A DNA stretch of 64,000 bases from Opimibacter sp041746735 (GTDB taxonomy: Bacteria; Bacteroidota; Bacteroidia; Chitinophagales; Saprospiraceae). Numbering within the stretch: the stretch's first letter is position 1; every line of letters starts with the position of its first letter. The DNA lies in the NCBI GenBank assembly GCA_041746735.1, contig JBGTGP010000029.1, positions 1 to 64,000 on the forward strand, in the 5' to 3' direction. Made by a program: the position numbers and the translations under genes. The notes beneath the pieces are model-generated. The model saw nothing but the letters and a program-made list of their open reading frames with translations. It did no database searches and had not been told where the DNA came from. Below, one piece after another: positions 1-7,196 of the stretch.

Positions 1-3
1 GAT

Positions 4-50
4 AGCGAAGGGCTCTACCACTTCGCTGGATGATGTCGCCCCTTCAGGGC
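4..50. repeat. Tandem short hairpins, REP-like
   Basis: Two small inverted repeats lie side by side. AGCGAAG (4-10) pairs with CTTCGCT (21-27), and GCCC (38-41) pairs with GGGC (47-50) around CTTCA. Consecutive short palindromes between genes are typical of REP-type dispersed elements. I see no second copy in this window, so the assignment is tentative. Confidence 0.3.
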
Positions 51-105
51 TTATGATCAGGAGCGTCGAGTTATCCTTTCAAATAAACAAAACTCCTAAA
101 CCCTT

Positions 106-175
106 AACTTCTCAACTTCTCAACTTCTCAACCCCTCAACCCCTCAACCTCTCAACCCCTCAACCTCTCAACCTC
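106..175. repeat. 8-bp tandem repeat array, AACYYCTC x8
   Basis: Eight consecutive copies of an 8-bp unit AAC(T/C)(T/C)CTC start at 106, 114, 122, 130, 138, 146, 154 and 162, followed by a partial copy. The variant positions change in runs, with three TT copies followed by mixed CC/CT copies. There are no spacers, so this is a microsatellite and not CRISPR. It ends about 50 bp upstream of the gene at 226. Confidence 0.9.
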
Positions 176-225
176 GGTCAGATTGTGTTTGATTTTTGAA
201 TAATGGGTAACTTTCCGCTTCTATT

Positions 226-858
226 ATGATCGAAGATATCATCAGGGCTGTTCTGGGGATGCCTCCCGGAGCTGCGAAAATCAACCGTGATCTGGCTGCG
301 ATGCGCGAGATCACGGCACCTATGCGTGAGCGACTGATTCCGTGGGAGGAGGACCGGGAACTGGAGTTGATGTCGCTCAAGATGGACAGCCGGACGCAGA
401 AAATTGGGGTAGATAAAGTGACGATGGGATCGATCCAGTCCATCTACTTCGAGCCCATGGTGGTATTCGCCTACAAGGATTATGTCAAAGGCAGCCGGGA
501 GGCACTGCTGTATTGCAGGACGCAGCAGATGGAGTTTGTATACAGGCTCAAGAAGCGGGATACGGATGTTTTTTATAATGGCAACCATGTAGCAGTCTTG
601 GATTCCCAACAGGTCTTGCATGGACGACGTTCAGGCGTGGTGCTGGGAAAGGTAAGGCCTTATGGGGCGGATATGCTGACGATCATGGTGCAGGACCGGG
701 AGGCCGGACATCTGTTCAATCCATCGCGACCGCACTCAGATGTGCAGCGGGCTTTCTACCTGCTCAATGCCTTACAGGAAGATGAGACGGGTATTTTTCT
801 GGCCATGGGGTTTTACGAGTTGATCATACGGATGCTGGCGAACAAAAAAAAGAAATAA
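226..858 (+). CDS. Conserved hypothetical protein, 210 aa
   Basis: I do not recognise this family. The protein has no signal peptide or membrane segment and is probably cytoplasmic. The N-terminus is charged and helical (METs and Arg around residues 20-45), the centre is beta-rich (about 60-160), and the C-terminus is helical and ends in a lysine run (NKKKK). The ATG at 226 is the first start in a long open frame, just after the 8-bp repeat array. The 38-bp gap to the next gene on the same strand suggests co-transcription. That this is a real gene rests on length, composition and lack of an equally good antisense frame. Confidence 0.7.
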   Translation: MIEDIIRAVLGMPPGAAKINRDLAAMREITAPMRERLIPWEEDRELELMSLKMDSRTQKIGVDKVTMGSIQSIYFEPMVVFAYKDYVKGSREALLYCRTQQMEFVYRLKKRDTDVFYNGNHVAVLDSQQVLHGRRSGVVLGKVRPYGADMLTIMVQDREAGHLFNPSRPHSDVQRAFYLLNALQEDETGIFLAMGFYELIIRMLANKKKK

Positions 859-896
859 ACGTTTTTGTGACGTACATTTAACCTTGTGTTAACTGA

Positions 897-1352
897 ATGG
901 CTTTGCCCATGAATGTATTTGACAGTGTCCGGGTGATCGTCTACCGCTTCCATGAGAAGGGGCTGGAGATTTTTTTAGAAAACAGTGGCCTGGAGGAGGA
1001 CAACTGGCGGATTCCGTTTGAGGATATAGCCAAGTATCCCGAAGACGACGGTGTGGACACCGATGGACGCTTTATTTTCCTCGAGGGTGAACTACAGCCT
1101 GATGGAACAAATAGTCTAACCTGTGCCATTGAAGGTGACTGGCATGACATCCCGTCCATCCGCAAGCTTATCAAAGAAGATATCAGACTTGTGTCCACCA
1201 AGATCGACAAATATGTTCTTCCGGATATCGAAAAGAAGGGGGCTTATTTTGCCATAAAAGAGGCCTTCAAAAAAGTCATGCCCAACGAATACAAGGCATT
1301 GCATGAGCTTAAGGATATCCTCCTCCACCGGAATATGGTGAAGAATATTTGA
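897..1352 (+). CDS. Conserved hypothetical protein, possibly Nudix-like fold
   Basis: This is a 151-aa cytoplasmic protein of unknown function. The start (FDSVRVIVYRFHEKGLEIFL) resembles the first strands of a Nudix hydrolase, but I see no GX5EX7REUXEEXGU Nudix box, so any link would be to an inactive relative and is inference only. The C-terminal half is helical and rich in Lys and Glu. It probably forms an operon with the gene at 226, 38 bp upstream. The frame closes at 1352, before a terminator shared with the convergent peroxiredoxin gene. Confidence 0.7.
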   Translation: MALPMNVFDSVRVIVYRFHEKGLEIFLENSGLEEDNWRIPFEDIAKYPEDDGVDTDGRFIFLEGELQPDGTNSLTCAIEGDWHDIPSIRKLIKEDIRLVSTKIDKYVLPDIEKKGAYFAIKEAFKKVMPNEYKALHELKDILLHRNMVKNI

Positions 1353-1466
1353 TCGGGGATCCCCGGGGATAAATACATCTTACTGACTTCTTCTTAATAG
1401 CATTTTCTCTTCAACTTCCCCTGGGGTAGTGTTCTACAGTATATGTTGTATCTGCATTAAACAAAT

Positions 1467-1490
1467 AGGACCTCATCTTAGGAGGTCCTT
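1467..1490 (-). terminator. Intrinsic terminator between convergent genes
   Basis: AGGACCTC (1467-1474) pairs perfectly with GAGGTCCT (1482-1489) around a 7-nt loop. On the minus strand the stem is followed by ATTTGTTT, a moderately U-rich tail, so it best serves the peroxiredoxin operon ending at 1519. It may also stop plus-strand transcripts from 1352. Confidence 0.65.
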
Positions 1491-1518
1491 AATATTGTAA
1501 AGGAGACTGCAAAAACGA

Positions 1519-2157
1519 TTAGGCCTTATCCGGCTGAGGGGTGGTCCTCAGATAGGGTCGGATGTGCGTGGCGCCTTTTGGAAATTTGGCAGGAATGTCC
1601 GCATCCGGCACAGAAGGCAATATGACCACATCTTCGCCTTGTTCCCAATTGGCAGGCGTGGCGACGCTGTGATATGCGGTAAGTTGGAGCGAGTCGATCA
1701 CCCGTAGGATCTCCGCGAAGTTGCGACCGGTACTGGCCGGGTAGGTCAGCGTCAGTTTGATTTTCTTGTCTGGCCCGATGATAAAGACACTGCGCACAGT
1801 GGTCTTTTCTGTCGCATTGGGATGGATCATATCATAGAGCACAGCCACTTTCTTGTCATGGTCGGCGATCAGCGGAAAGTTGACAGTAGTGTGCTGGGTC
1901 TCATTGATATCAGCGATCCACCTTTCGTGCGATTCCACCGGATCCACACTTAGGGCCAACACTTTTACATTCCGCTTTTCAAACTCCTGTTTGAGTTTGG
2001 CCACCTGACCGAGCTCCGTGGTACACACGGGTGTAAAGTCGGCCGGATGAGAAAACAACACACCCCAGGCATCACCCAGGTAATTGTAAAAATCAACAGG
2101 CCCTTCATTCGTTTCGGCCTGGAAATTGGGGGCGATATCGCCAAGTTTAATGGACAT
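1519..2157 (-). CDS. 1-Cys peroxiredoxin (Prx6 type)
   Basis: This is a thiol peroxidase of the AhpC/TSA superfamily that reduces H2O2 and organic hydroperoxides. The catalytic loop HPADFTPVCTTELG carries the peroxidatic Cys at residue 45. It is the only cysteine in the 212-aa protein, so there is no resolving Cys and an external thiol is needed. Length and the long C-terminal dimerisation segment fit the Prx6/1-Cys class. The gene lies 66 bp downstream of the MoeZ-like gene on the same strand and is probably the last gene of the cysteine operon, linking thiol supply to peroxide defence (inference). A terminator follows at 1467-1490. Confidence 0.95.
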   Translation of the reverse strand: MSIKLGDIAPNFQAETNEGPVDFYNYLGDAWGVLFSHPADFTPVCTTELGQVAKLKQEFEKRNVKVLALSVDPVESHERWIADINETQHTTVNFPLIADHDKKVAVLYDMIHPNATEKTTVRSVFIIGPDKKIKLTLTYPASTGRNFAEILRVIDSLQLTAYHSVATPANWEQGEDVVILPSVPDADIPAKFPKGATHIRPYLRTTPQPDKA

Positions 2158-2223
2158 ACTTTAAAGTTTTATAAGGATTACAAATTGATCTATGCGAGCT
2201 GTCTGCTAAGATAAAGTGTTCGC

Positions 2224-3417
2224 TCAATACTTCGCCATGTCCGGATCGATTTGATCGGCCCATGCCAGGATACCGCCCTGCAGATTGTGCAGACGGGTGA
2301 AACCGGCTTCTCGACGCAAGAGATCGATAACCTCCTGACTTCGTTTTCCGGAACGACAATGAATGACCACTTCCCGATGTCGATCGATCTGGTCAAGATG
2401 CTCCGGTATCTGTGCTTTCGGAATCAGGAGCCCGTCCAGATTGGCAATTTCATATTCATACGGTTCACGCACATCGATCAGTTGAAAATCTTTTCCACTC
2501 CGGATCCATTCGTCCAGTGTCGTGACGGTAATCTGGCCATTGGTCTCCGATGTTGTTTCCGCATTCTCTTGCGGATTACCCTCTTGAGGTATACCACAGA
2601 AGTGATCATAATCGATGAGCTCGTGCTGTGTAGGGTGGCTCCCGGTCAGCGGATTGTCAGGATCACTGGAGAGTGTGAGCAACCGGGTCCGGAATTCTGC
2701 AGCATCAATCTGAAAAAATTTACCCGCCAAAGGCGTTCCGATACCGGTGATGACTTTGATGACTTCGTTGGCCTGAATACTGCCCAGTATACCGGGCATT
2801 ACACCCAGCACGCCGCCCTCGGCACAACTGGGTACCAACCCGGGAGGAGGTGGGGTAGGAAACAGATCACGATAATTGGGGCCCCGACGCCCATCCGGAT
2901 AGAGGTAGTTGAAGACACTGGCCTGACCTTCGAAGCGAAAGATGGAAGCAAACACATTGACCTTACCGGTCAAGACACAGGCATCATTGACCAGATATCG
3001 TGTGGGGAAGTTGTCCGTTCCATCTGCGATAATATCATAGCGGGAGATGAGGTCCAGCGCATTGCTGCGGTCGAGCCACATGTTGTGCAATTCAAACTGC
3101 ACAAACGGATTCAAGGCTGCCAATCTTTCTTTAGCGGCCTCCACCTTCGGACGCCCTACATCAGCGGTAGAAAAAAGGACTTGCCGCTGCAGATTACTTC
3201 GGTCCACCACATCCGCATCGACTATCCCAATGGTGCCAACACCCGCGGCGGTCAGATAGAGGAGCAATGGGGCTCCAAGTCCCCCGGTGCCGATCACCAG
3301 TACTCTGGCGGCTTTCAATTTTCGCTGTCCTTCGATATTGAACTCCGGTATGATGATATGCCGGCTGTAGCGTTCGAGTTCCTCTTTTTGGAATGTAATT
3401 TCTTCTAAGGGTTTCAT
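2224..3417 (-). CDS. moeZ: MoeZ-like E1 adenylyltransferase/rhodanese
   Basis: This 397-aa protein activates the C-terminus of a ubiquitin-like sulfur carrier as an adenylate and delivers sulfur to form a thiocarboxylate. Residues 10-250 are a ThiF/MoeB E1 domain with the nucleotide loop GTGGLG (43-48), DRSNLQRQ (72-79) and SCAEGG (C198). Residues 300-397 are a rhodanese domain with active loop CRSGKRS (C354), so activation and sulfur transfer are fused as in mycobacterial MoeZ. The paired CxxC zinc motifs of E. coli MoeB are not seen. It sits 15 bp after the carrier gene, whose product is its likely substrate, and could also serve molybdopterin or thiamin carriers elsewhere. Confidence 0.93.
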   Translation of the reverse strand: MKPLEEITFQKEELERYSRHIIIPEFNIEGQRKLKAARVLVIGTGGLGAPLLLYLTAAGVGTIGIVDADVVDRSNLQRQVLFSTADVGRPKVEAAKERLAALNPFVQFELHNMWLDRSNALDLISRYDIIADGTDNFPTRYLVNDACVLTGKVNVFASIFRFEGQASVFNYLYPDGRRGPNYRDLFPTPPPPGLVPSCAEGGVLGVMPGILGSIQANEVIKVITGIGTPLAGKFFQIDAAEFRTRLLTLSSDPDNPLTGSHPTQHELIDYDHFCGIPQEGNPQENAETTSETNGQITVTTLDEWIRSGKDFQLIDVREPYEYEIANLDGLLIPKAQIPEHLDQIDRHREVVIHCRSGKRSQEVIDLLRREAGFTRLHNLQGGILAWADQIDPDMAKY

Positions 3418-3432
3418 GTTTTGCGGTATGGA

Positions 3433-3711
3433 TTAGATTGAGCCTCCGGCGATCGCGGGAATGATGCTGATTTCGTCACCTTCTTTGAGCCGGGTGCTGA
3501 TGCCGTCTTGTGTCCGGATATCCTGTTCTCCCAGATAAAGACGTACATGCTGACGTAGCTGATCTGCATCATCATAGATATATGGCCGGAGCCCGGGATG
3601 AATGGAGATCAATGAGCGAATGGCATCAGCGACAGTTTCCGCCCGGAGATGCACGATGGTTTGTTCAGCAGCAAAGCGGCGCAGAGGGGTAGGAATGAAA
3701 ATGGAGATCAT
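3433..3711 (-). CDS. CysO/MoaD-like sulfur carrier with GGSI tail
   Basis: This is a small ubiquitin-fold sulfur carrier (92 aa) of the MoaD/ThiS family. Features include a beta-grasp pattern, the segment LKEGDEISIIPAIAGG, and a Gly-Gly pair at residues 89-90. The protein does not end at Gly-Gly but has two extra residues, Ser-Ile. The E1 can only adenylate an exposed terminal glycine, so the tail must be removed first. The neighbouring JAMM peptidase is the obvious candidate, by analogy with QbsE/QbsD and HcyS/HcyD. Context (cysM, JAMM, MoeZ) argues for a cysteine-synthesis carrier like CysO of Mycobacterium rather than molybdopterin synthase. Confidence 0.9.
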   Translation of the reverse strand: MISIFIPTPLRRFAAEQTIVHLRAETVADAIRSLISIHPGLRPYIYDDADQLRQHVRLYLGEQDIRTQDGISTRLKEGDEISIIPAIAGGSI

Positions 3712-3824
3712 AAACTGTGTTTTTTATCTTGGTTAATAATAGGTCAATTACAAAATGGGATGATGCTTTAGTGAAAGGCACATTAGGTTTTTATTCAATG
3801 ATGATTCGTACAGTATAAATCGTG

Positions 3825-4295
3825 TCAGTCATGGGATGACAACGAGGGCGTGTGTTTAGGGATAGCCGGTTGGAGTGAAAAGTGGATACAGTATCTCTCT
3901 TCGGCCAACTGTCCTTGCTCAAGCCGGTAGCTGCGGGTGTCGGTCATGGTGCCATCCCGGATAGAATGGATAAAATAGGAGAACCAGGGTTGTGCATATT
4001 CCAGATCATGGACGGAGGGAATAGCCGGATGATCCGGATGGGAATGATAGATCCCCAGCAGTAGCAGATTCTCCCTGGCAGCGATTCGTTCTGTCTGAAG
4101 ATATTCCAGCGGGTCTATGACAAACCGCCGCCGCTGATTTTCTTCGGATATGTTTTCAGCCTGGATCGTGCGCGAGATGATACGTCTCCGGTCATCCGCT
4201 ACACCAAGCAAAAAGCCACATGCCTCAAAGGGATATGCCGCTTCCAAATGGTCCCGGATCTGATCCAGCGCGATTTTTTTTATGATGGTGCTCAT
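3825..4295 (-). CDS. JAMM/Mov34 metallopeptidase (Mec-like)
   Basis: This 156-aa zinc isopeptidase has a complete JAMM motif: Glu24, His84-x-His86, Ser94 and Asp97 with the canonical spacing (HSHPDHPAIPSVHD). In the CysO pathway the family member Mec releases cysteine from the CysO-cysteine conjugate. Related enzymes trim residues after Gly-Gly of sulfur carriers. Both roles fit here because the carrier gene 113 bp downstream encodes a GGSI tail. Its ATG overlaps the cysM stop codon by 4 bp (ATGA), so the two are translationally coupled. No signal peptide is present, so it is cytoplasmic. Confidence 0.93.
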   Translation of the reverse strand: MSTIIKKIALDQIRDHLEAAYPFEACGFLLGVADDRRRIISRTIQAENISEENQRRRFVIDPLEYLQTERIAARENLLLLGIYHSHPDHPAIPSVHDLEYAQPWFSYFIHSIRDGTMTDTRSYRLEQGQLAEERYCIHFSLQPAIPKHTPSLSSHD

Positions 4296-5215
4296 GTTCC
4301 AAAAATTTCTTTGTGAACTTCCTCGTACCGGTCCAGTGTATCGGCTATGGTGGTGACAATATCTCCGCTGGTGATTTTTTTTGACACTTTATGCGCCCCC
4401 AGCAGATTGGCGGCACCGGATGGGGAAATATAAAGGCCTTCGTGTCTGGCTATATCACGAATCATGTCCGGGACAGCGCTGCTGTTCACGATATGGATCT
4501 CATCCGCAAGGGATGCATCATAGATGCCGGGTATATGGGCGGTGTCAAGATGTTTCCATCCTTCCATCGGATGAAAGGGATGATCCGGCTGCAGTGCGAT
4601 GAGCGTGACATCTCCTAATTCTTTGAGTCGTCTGCCTGTCCCGATAAATGTTCCTGTAGTGCCGAGGCCCGCTACAAAATGGGAAACCTGACCCTTAGAT
4701 TGTTTCCATATTTCCGCTGCAGTATGGTGGTAGTGAGCTTTCCAGTTTTCAGCATTATTATATTGATCGGCATAGTAATAGTTCTCGGGATGAGCCTGGC
4801 TCATCTCTCTCGCGATTTGTTGCGCCCCGTCAGTGCCTTCCAGCGGGGAGGTCAGTATCAATTCAGCCCCAAGGTCCCGGAGTAATTGCTTTCGGGCAGA
4901 TGAAGCATTGGACGGCATACAGATGACCGGGCGCCAGCTCGTGTTTTGGAGGAGCGTGGCATAGGCGATAGCGGTATTGCCGCTTGAGGCATCCAGCAGG
5001 GTGTTACCAGCGTGCAGAAGACCATTTTGCAGCGCTGCCCGAATGATGCCGGAGGCTGCCCTTGCTTTGACGCTGCCGCCGGGTTGCTGCCATTCAGCTT
5101 TGGCCCATATCCGGACATGAGGGGTGCTCAGGCTTTGGATCAGAAGCAGCGGGGTCTGACCGACTGAGGGGAGTAGTGGCAGACTTTGAGGGCGTTGTAA
5201 GGTTTGTGTTGTCAT
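4292..5215 (-). CDS. cysM: Cysteine synthase, CysM type
   Basis: This is a PLP-dependent beta-replacement enzyme of 307 aa that makes cysteine, or carrier-bound cysteine, from an activated serine. The Schiff-base lysine is K50 in PGGSVKAR, the substrate loop is DASSGNTAIA (about 76-85) and the phosphate-binding loop is GLGTTGTF (about 183-190). Association with a sulfur carrier, JAMM protease and E1/rhodanese matches mycobacterial cysM-cysO-mec, in which O-phosphoserine and a protein thiocarboxylate are the substrates. Whether this enzyme prefers O-phosphoserine or O-acetylserine cannot be told from sequence alone. It is the first structural gene after the cysteine-leader attenuator. Confidence 0.95.
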   Translation of the reverse strand: MTTQTLQRPQSLPLLPSVGQTPLLLIQSLSTPHVRIWAKAEWQQPGGSVKARAASGIIRAALQNGLLHAGNTLLDASSGNTAIAYATLLQNTSWRPVICMPSNASSARKQLLRDLGAELILTSPLEGTDGAQQIAREMSQAHPENYYYADQYNNAENWKAHYHHTAAEIWKQSKGQVSHFVAGLGTTGTFIGTGRRLKELGDVTLIALQPDHPFHPMEGWKHLDTAHIPGIYDASLADEIHIVNSSAVPDMIRDIARHEGLYISPSGAANLLGAHKVSKKITSGDIVTTIADTLDRYEEVHKEIFGT

Positions 5216-5240
5216 TTTGTGTTCAGGATTGGGATAAAAG

Positions 5241-5275
5241 AAAAAAGCCTTTCAATTCGGACGAACTGAAAGGCT
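5241..5275 (-). terminator. Attenuator terminator upstream of cysM
   Basis: On the minus strand AGCCTTTCAGTTCG (5262-5275) pairs with CGAATTGAAAGGCT (5246-5259), a 14-bp stem with one G-U pair and a 2-nt apex. TTTTTT follows directly (plus-strand A run 5241-5246). This is a textbook intrinsic terminator but it sits upstream of the operon, between the leader peptide and cysM. It would therefore stop transcription before the structural genes unless prevented. Confidence 0.93.
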
Positions 5276-5328
5276 CTGTGTTTTTCTACTATAGCTATAG
5301 TACACTCCCAGTTCAACCCGATGGTTGA
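5263..5328 (-). promoter_or_regulatory. Alternative RNA pairings: antiterminator, pause hairpin, stop-codon hairpin
   Basis: The minus-strand segment GAACTGGGAG (5305-5314) overlaps the leader-peptide stop codon. It can form ten consecutive pairs with CTTTCAGTTC (5263-5272), the 5' arm of the terminator, and two more G-C pairs are possible beyond one mismatch. The two structures exclude each other. Between them lies the perfect palindrome ACTATAGCTATAGT (5288-5301). A small hairpin at the peptide end, TCAACC/GGTTGA (5313-5318 with 5323-5328), competes with the antiterminator. A ribosome stalled on Cys codons would cover this hairpin's 5' strand and free the antiterminator. A ribosome reaching the stop would mask it and let the terminator form. 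Confidence 0.8.
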
Positions 5329-5378
5329 GCAGCGTAACAACAACAAGCACAGCAGAAGTGTAGATTCATCTTTTTCAT
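5313..5378 (-). CDS. Cysteine-rich leader peptide of the cys operon (21 aa)
   Basis: This short frame begins MKKM and continues NLHFCCACCCYAAQPSG before TGA. Five of the six residues at positions 9-14 are cysteine, encoded TGC TGT GCT TGT TGT TGT. A run of codons for the end product directly upstream of a terminator and a biosynthetic operon is the hallmark of a leader peptide that senses charged tRNA-Cys. The first ATG (5376-5378) lies only about 9 nt after the -7 element, so translation may be leaderless or start at the second ATG (5367-5369). The peptide itself need have no function. An alternative is a metal-binding microprotein, but the RNA pairings around it favour regulation. Confidence 0.85.
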   Translation of the reverse strand: MKKMNLHFCCACCCYAAQPSG

Positions 5379-5387
5379 GTATTGAGG

Positions 5388-5419
5388 CAAATATATAGGG
5401 GTTTATTTCACTTTATCAA
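5388..5419 (-). promoter_or_regulatory. Bacteroidota-type promoter of the cys operon
   Basis: The minus strand carries TATATTTG (plus 5388-5395), an exact match to the TAnnTTTG -7 element. TTG (plus 5417-5419) lies 21 nt upstream as the -33 element. Transcription should start near 5380-5384, almost at the leader-peptide ATG. The purC promoter must lie in the same 100-bp divergent region, but I cannot place it. Confidence 0.7.
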
Positions 5420-5478
5420 GACCATCCTTCAAATTTGTGGCCGGATATCCTATATAACAACTCTAGAGTCCAAATGTT

Positions 5479-6408
5479 ATGCCAATCTCTGCCACACAGT
5501 TTTCACTTCCCGGTCAGACGGGTTTCTATAAGGGTAAGGTCCGGGATGTCTATTATATCGATGACCTGATGGTAGCAGTGGCGACCGACCGGATATCCGC
5601 CTTTGACCATATTCTTCCCCGTCCTATCCCGTTCAAGGGGCAGGTGCTGAATCGGCTCGCCGGGTTTTTTCTGGATGCCACCCGTGATATTGTGCCTAAC
5701 TGGAAGCTGAGTATGCCACATCCCAATGTGACGATCGGTCTATTGTGTGAGCCTATCCGGATTGAGATGGTGATACGGGGTTATCTGGCAGGCCATGCGC
5801 TACGGGAGTACAAATCGGGGAAGCGTATGCTCTGCGGTGAGCCGATGCCAGACGGGATGTTGGACCATCAGGCTTTCCCACAGCCCATCATCACACCGGC
5901 AACCAAAGCGGAGACCGGACATGATGTAGATATTTCCGGTGCTGACATCATCCAGCAGGGGTTACTGCCATCGGACGTCTATCAGGAACTTGAGCGTATC
6001 ACCCGCGCCCTCTTTGCGAGAGGGACGGAGATGGCTGCACGTCAGGGCCTGATCCTGGTCGATACGAAATATGAGTTTGGCTGGTATCGGGACCAACTCT
6101 ATATCATCGATGAAGTGCATACGCCGGACAGCAGCCGATATTGGTATGCGGATCTGTATGAGCAACATCTGGCACAGGGCGTACCACAAGAGCATCTGTC
6201 CAAGGAGTTTGTCCGTGAATGGTTGATGGAGAATGGCTTTCAGGGACTGGAAGGTCAGCAGATGCCGGTGATGGATGATGCTTTTGTCGGGTTGGTCAGT
6301 GCCAGATATATTCACCTGTATGAGCAGATGACGGGCACGGCATTTGAGCAGGTGTCGGATGATCCGCAGGTCATAGAAGCGGCTATCGAAAAGGGACTTC
6401 GGCTGTAA
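5479..6408 (+). CDS. purC: Phosphoribosylaminoimidazole-succinocarboxamide synthase
   Basis: PurC (SAICAR synthase) ligates aspartate to CAIR using ATP in de novo purine synthesis. The N-terminal signature YKGKVRDVYYIDD and the following ATDRISAFD are the ATP-binding and catalytic segments. IRGYLAGHALREYKSGKRMLCG and LVDTKYEFGW are family-specific. At 309 aa it is the longer PurC form, also seen in yeast Ade1-type enzymes. It is a single-gene unit, divergent from the cysteine operon. The ATG at 5479 puts the conserved motif at the expected distance from the N-terminus. Confidence 0.97.
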   Translation: MPISATQFSLPGQTGFYKGKVRDVYYIDDLMVAVATDRISAFDHILPRPIPFKGQVLNRLAGFFLDATRDIVPNWKLSMPHPNVTIGLLCEPIRIEMVIRGYLAGHALREYKSGKRMLCGEPMPDGMLDHQAFPQPIITPATKAETGHDVDISGADIIQQGLLPSDVYQELERITRALFARGTEMAARQGLILVDTKYEFGWYRDQLYIIDEVHTPDSSRYWYADLYEQHLAQGVPQEHLSKEFVREWLMENGFQGLEGQQMPVMDDAFVGLVSARYIHLYEQMTGTAFEQVSDDPQVIEAAIEKGLRL

Positions 6409-6434
6409 TACGCTGCTTGAAGTTGCTCACTATT

Positions 6435-7196
6435 TTATTCTGGCATATTACGATACTGCTTTGGGTTGGGGATGAAGAGCCGTTTGATCAGGTACGTTTC
6501 AAACGGGAAGAAGTACCAGATCTTGCGTAGCAGATTCATCCTGGCAGGTCTGATGTCCTGATCCAGGATTTTGGCATACAGTTGGATTCGACCTACATCA
6601 TCATACGTTTCCTGATGGGCGATTAAAGTAGAAGCAGGCACCTCCTGGCATTGGTCAAAGAAGGTAGACGTCATGAGGATATATTCTTTTGAAGGCAAGG
6701 TGTTCTTCAACAGTCTGTGGCTCATAATGACATCGAATCCTGATATCTTACGCGTCGTGTGCACATGGGTAAAAGCCGCATGGCCGTGATGAAGGATCGC
6801 TTTGAGTTTCAATCGGCCCACTTGTTGGCATGCATGACATCTGCAAAGGGTACAGGCACTGATGAGCCTGGCCTCGCAATCCTGAAACGCCTCAAAATAG
6901 TGTTGTAGCTGTGTATAGATCGAATCTGCCTGACCGACAACACCTTCATCCAGTGCGTACATGGTAATGGCATCTCCGAGTATCTCATGGGCAATGACAG
7001 GTGCTTTGACTTGCCGCAGTATGGATTCCATGAGTTCGCCGATGATTTTTTCAGCATGTAAAAGTGAAATTTTATGATACTGAATAAAACGCGTGTACCC
7101 GCTGATATCCACCAGGATCATATATATGGGTCTGATTTCACCCGCCCTTGATGTAGCGATGAAGACCTTGGATGAAGATTGGACATTAGGAATCAT
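6435..7196 (-). CDS. DUF2652 family protein (cyclase-like fold)
   Basis: The 253-aa protein opens its core with ILVDISGYTRFIQYH and LHAEKIIGELMESI, the DUF2652 signature. This family is distantly related to the class III nucleotidyl cyclase fold (VDISGYT resembles cyclase metal-binding segments). The central CTLCRCHACQQV has four cysteines in a compact arrangement and could bind a metal (inference). Its biochemical activity is unknown. Its ATG overlaps the end of the flavin monooxygenase gene by 11 bp, so the two are probably translated from one message. Confidence 0.8.
   Translation of the reverse strand: MIPNVQSSSKVFIATSRAGEIRPIYMILVDISGYTRFIQYHKISLLHAEKIIGELMESILRQVKAPVIAHEILGDAITMYALDEGVVGQADSIYTQLQHYFEAFQDCEARLISACTLCRCHACQQVGRLKLKAILHHGHAAFTHVHTTRKISGFDVIMSHRLLKNTLPSKEYILMTSTFFDQCQEVPASTLIAHQETYDDVGRIQLYAKILDQDIRPARMNLLRKIWYFFPFETYLIKRLFIPNPKQYRNMPE

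Noticed and set aside
106..175. CRISPR-like repeat array
   Set aside because: The repeats are 8 bp, contiguous and without spacers. No cas genes are present.
2251..3408. Long plus-strand open frame (385 codons) opposite the MoeZ-like gene
   Set aside because: It is a shadow of the MoeZ-like gene, whose motifs are unambiguous. Its own translation has no recognisable fold and is rich in His, Gln and Ile as expected for antisense.
5241..5400. SAM or other metabolite riboswitch upstream of cysM
   Set aside because: No aptamer-like conserved core is visible, and the leader ORF with Cys codons plus antiterminator explains the structure.
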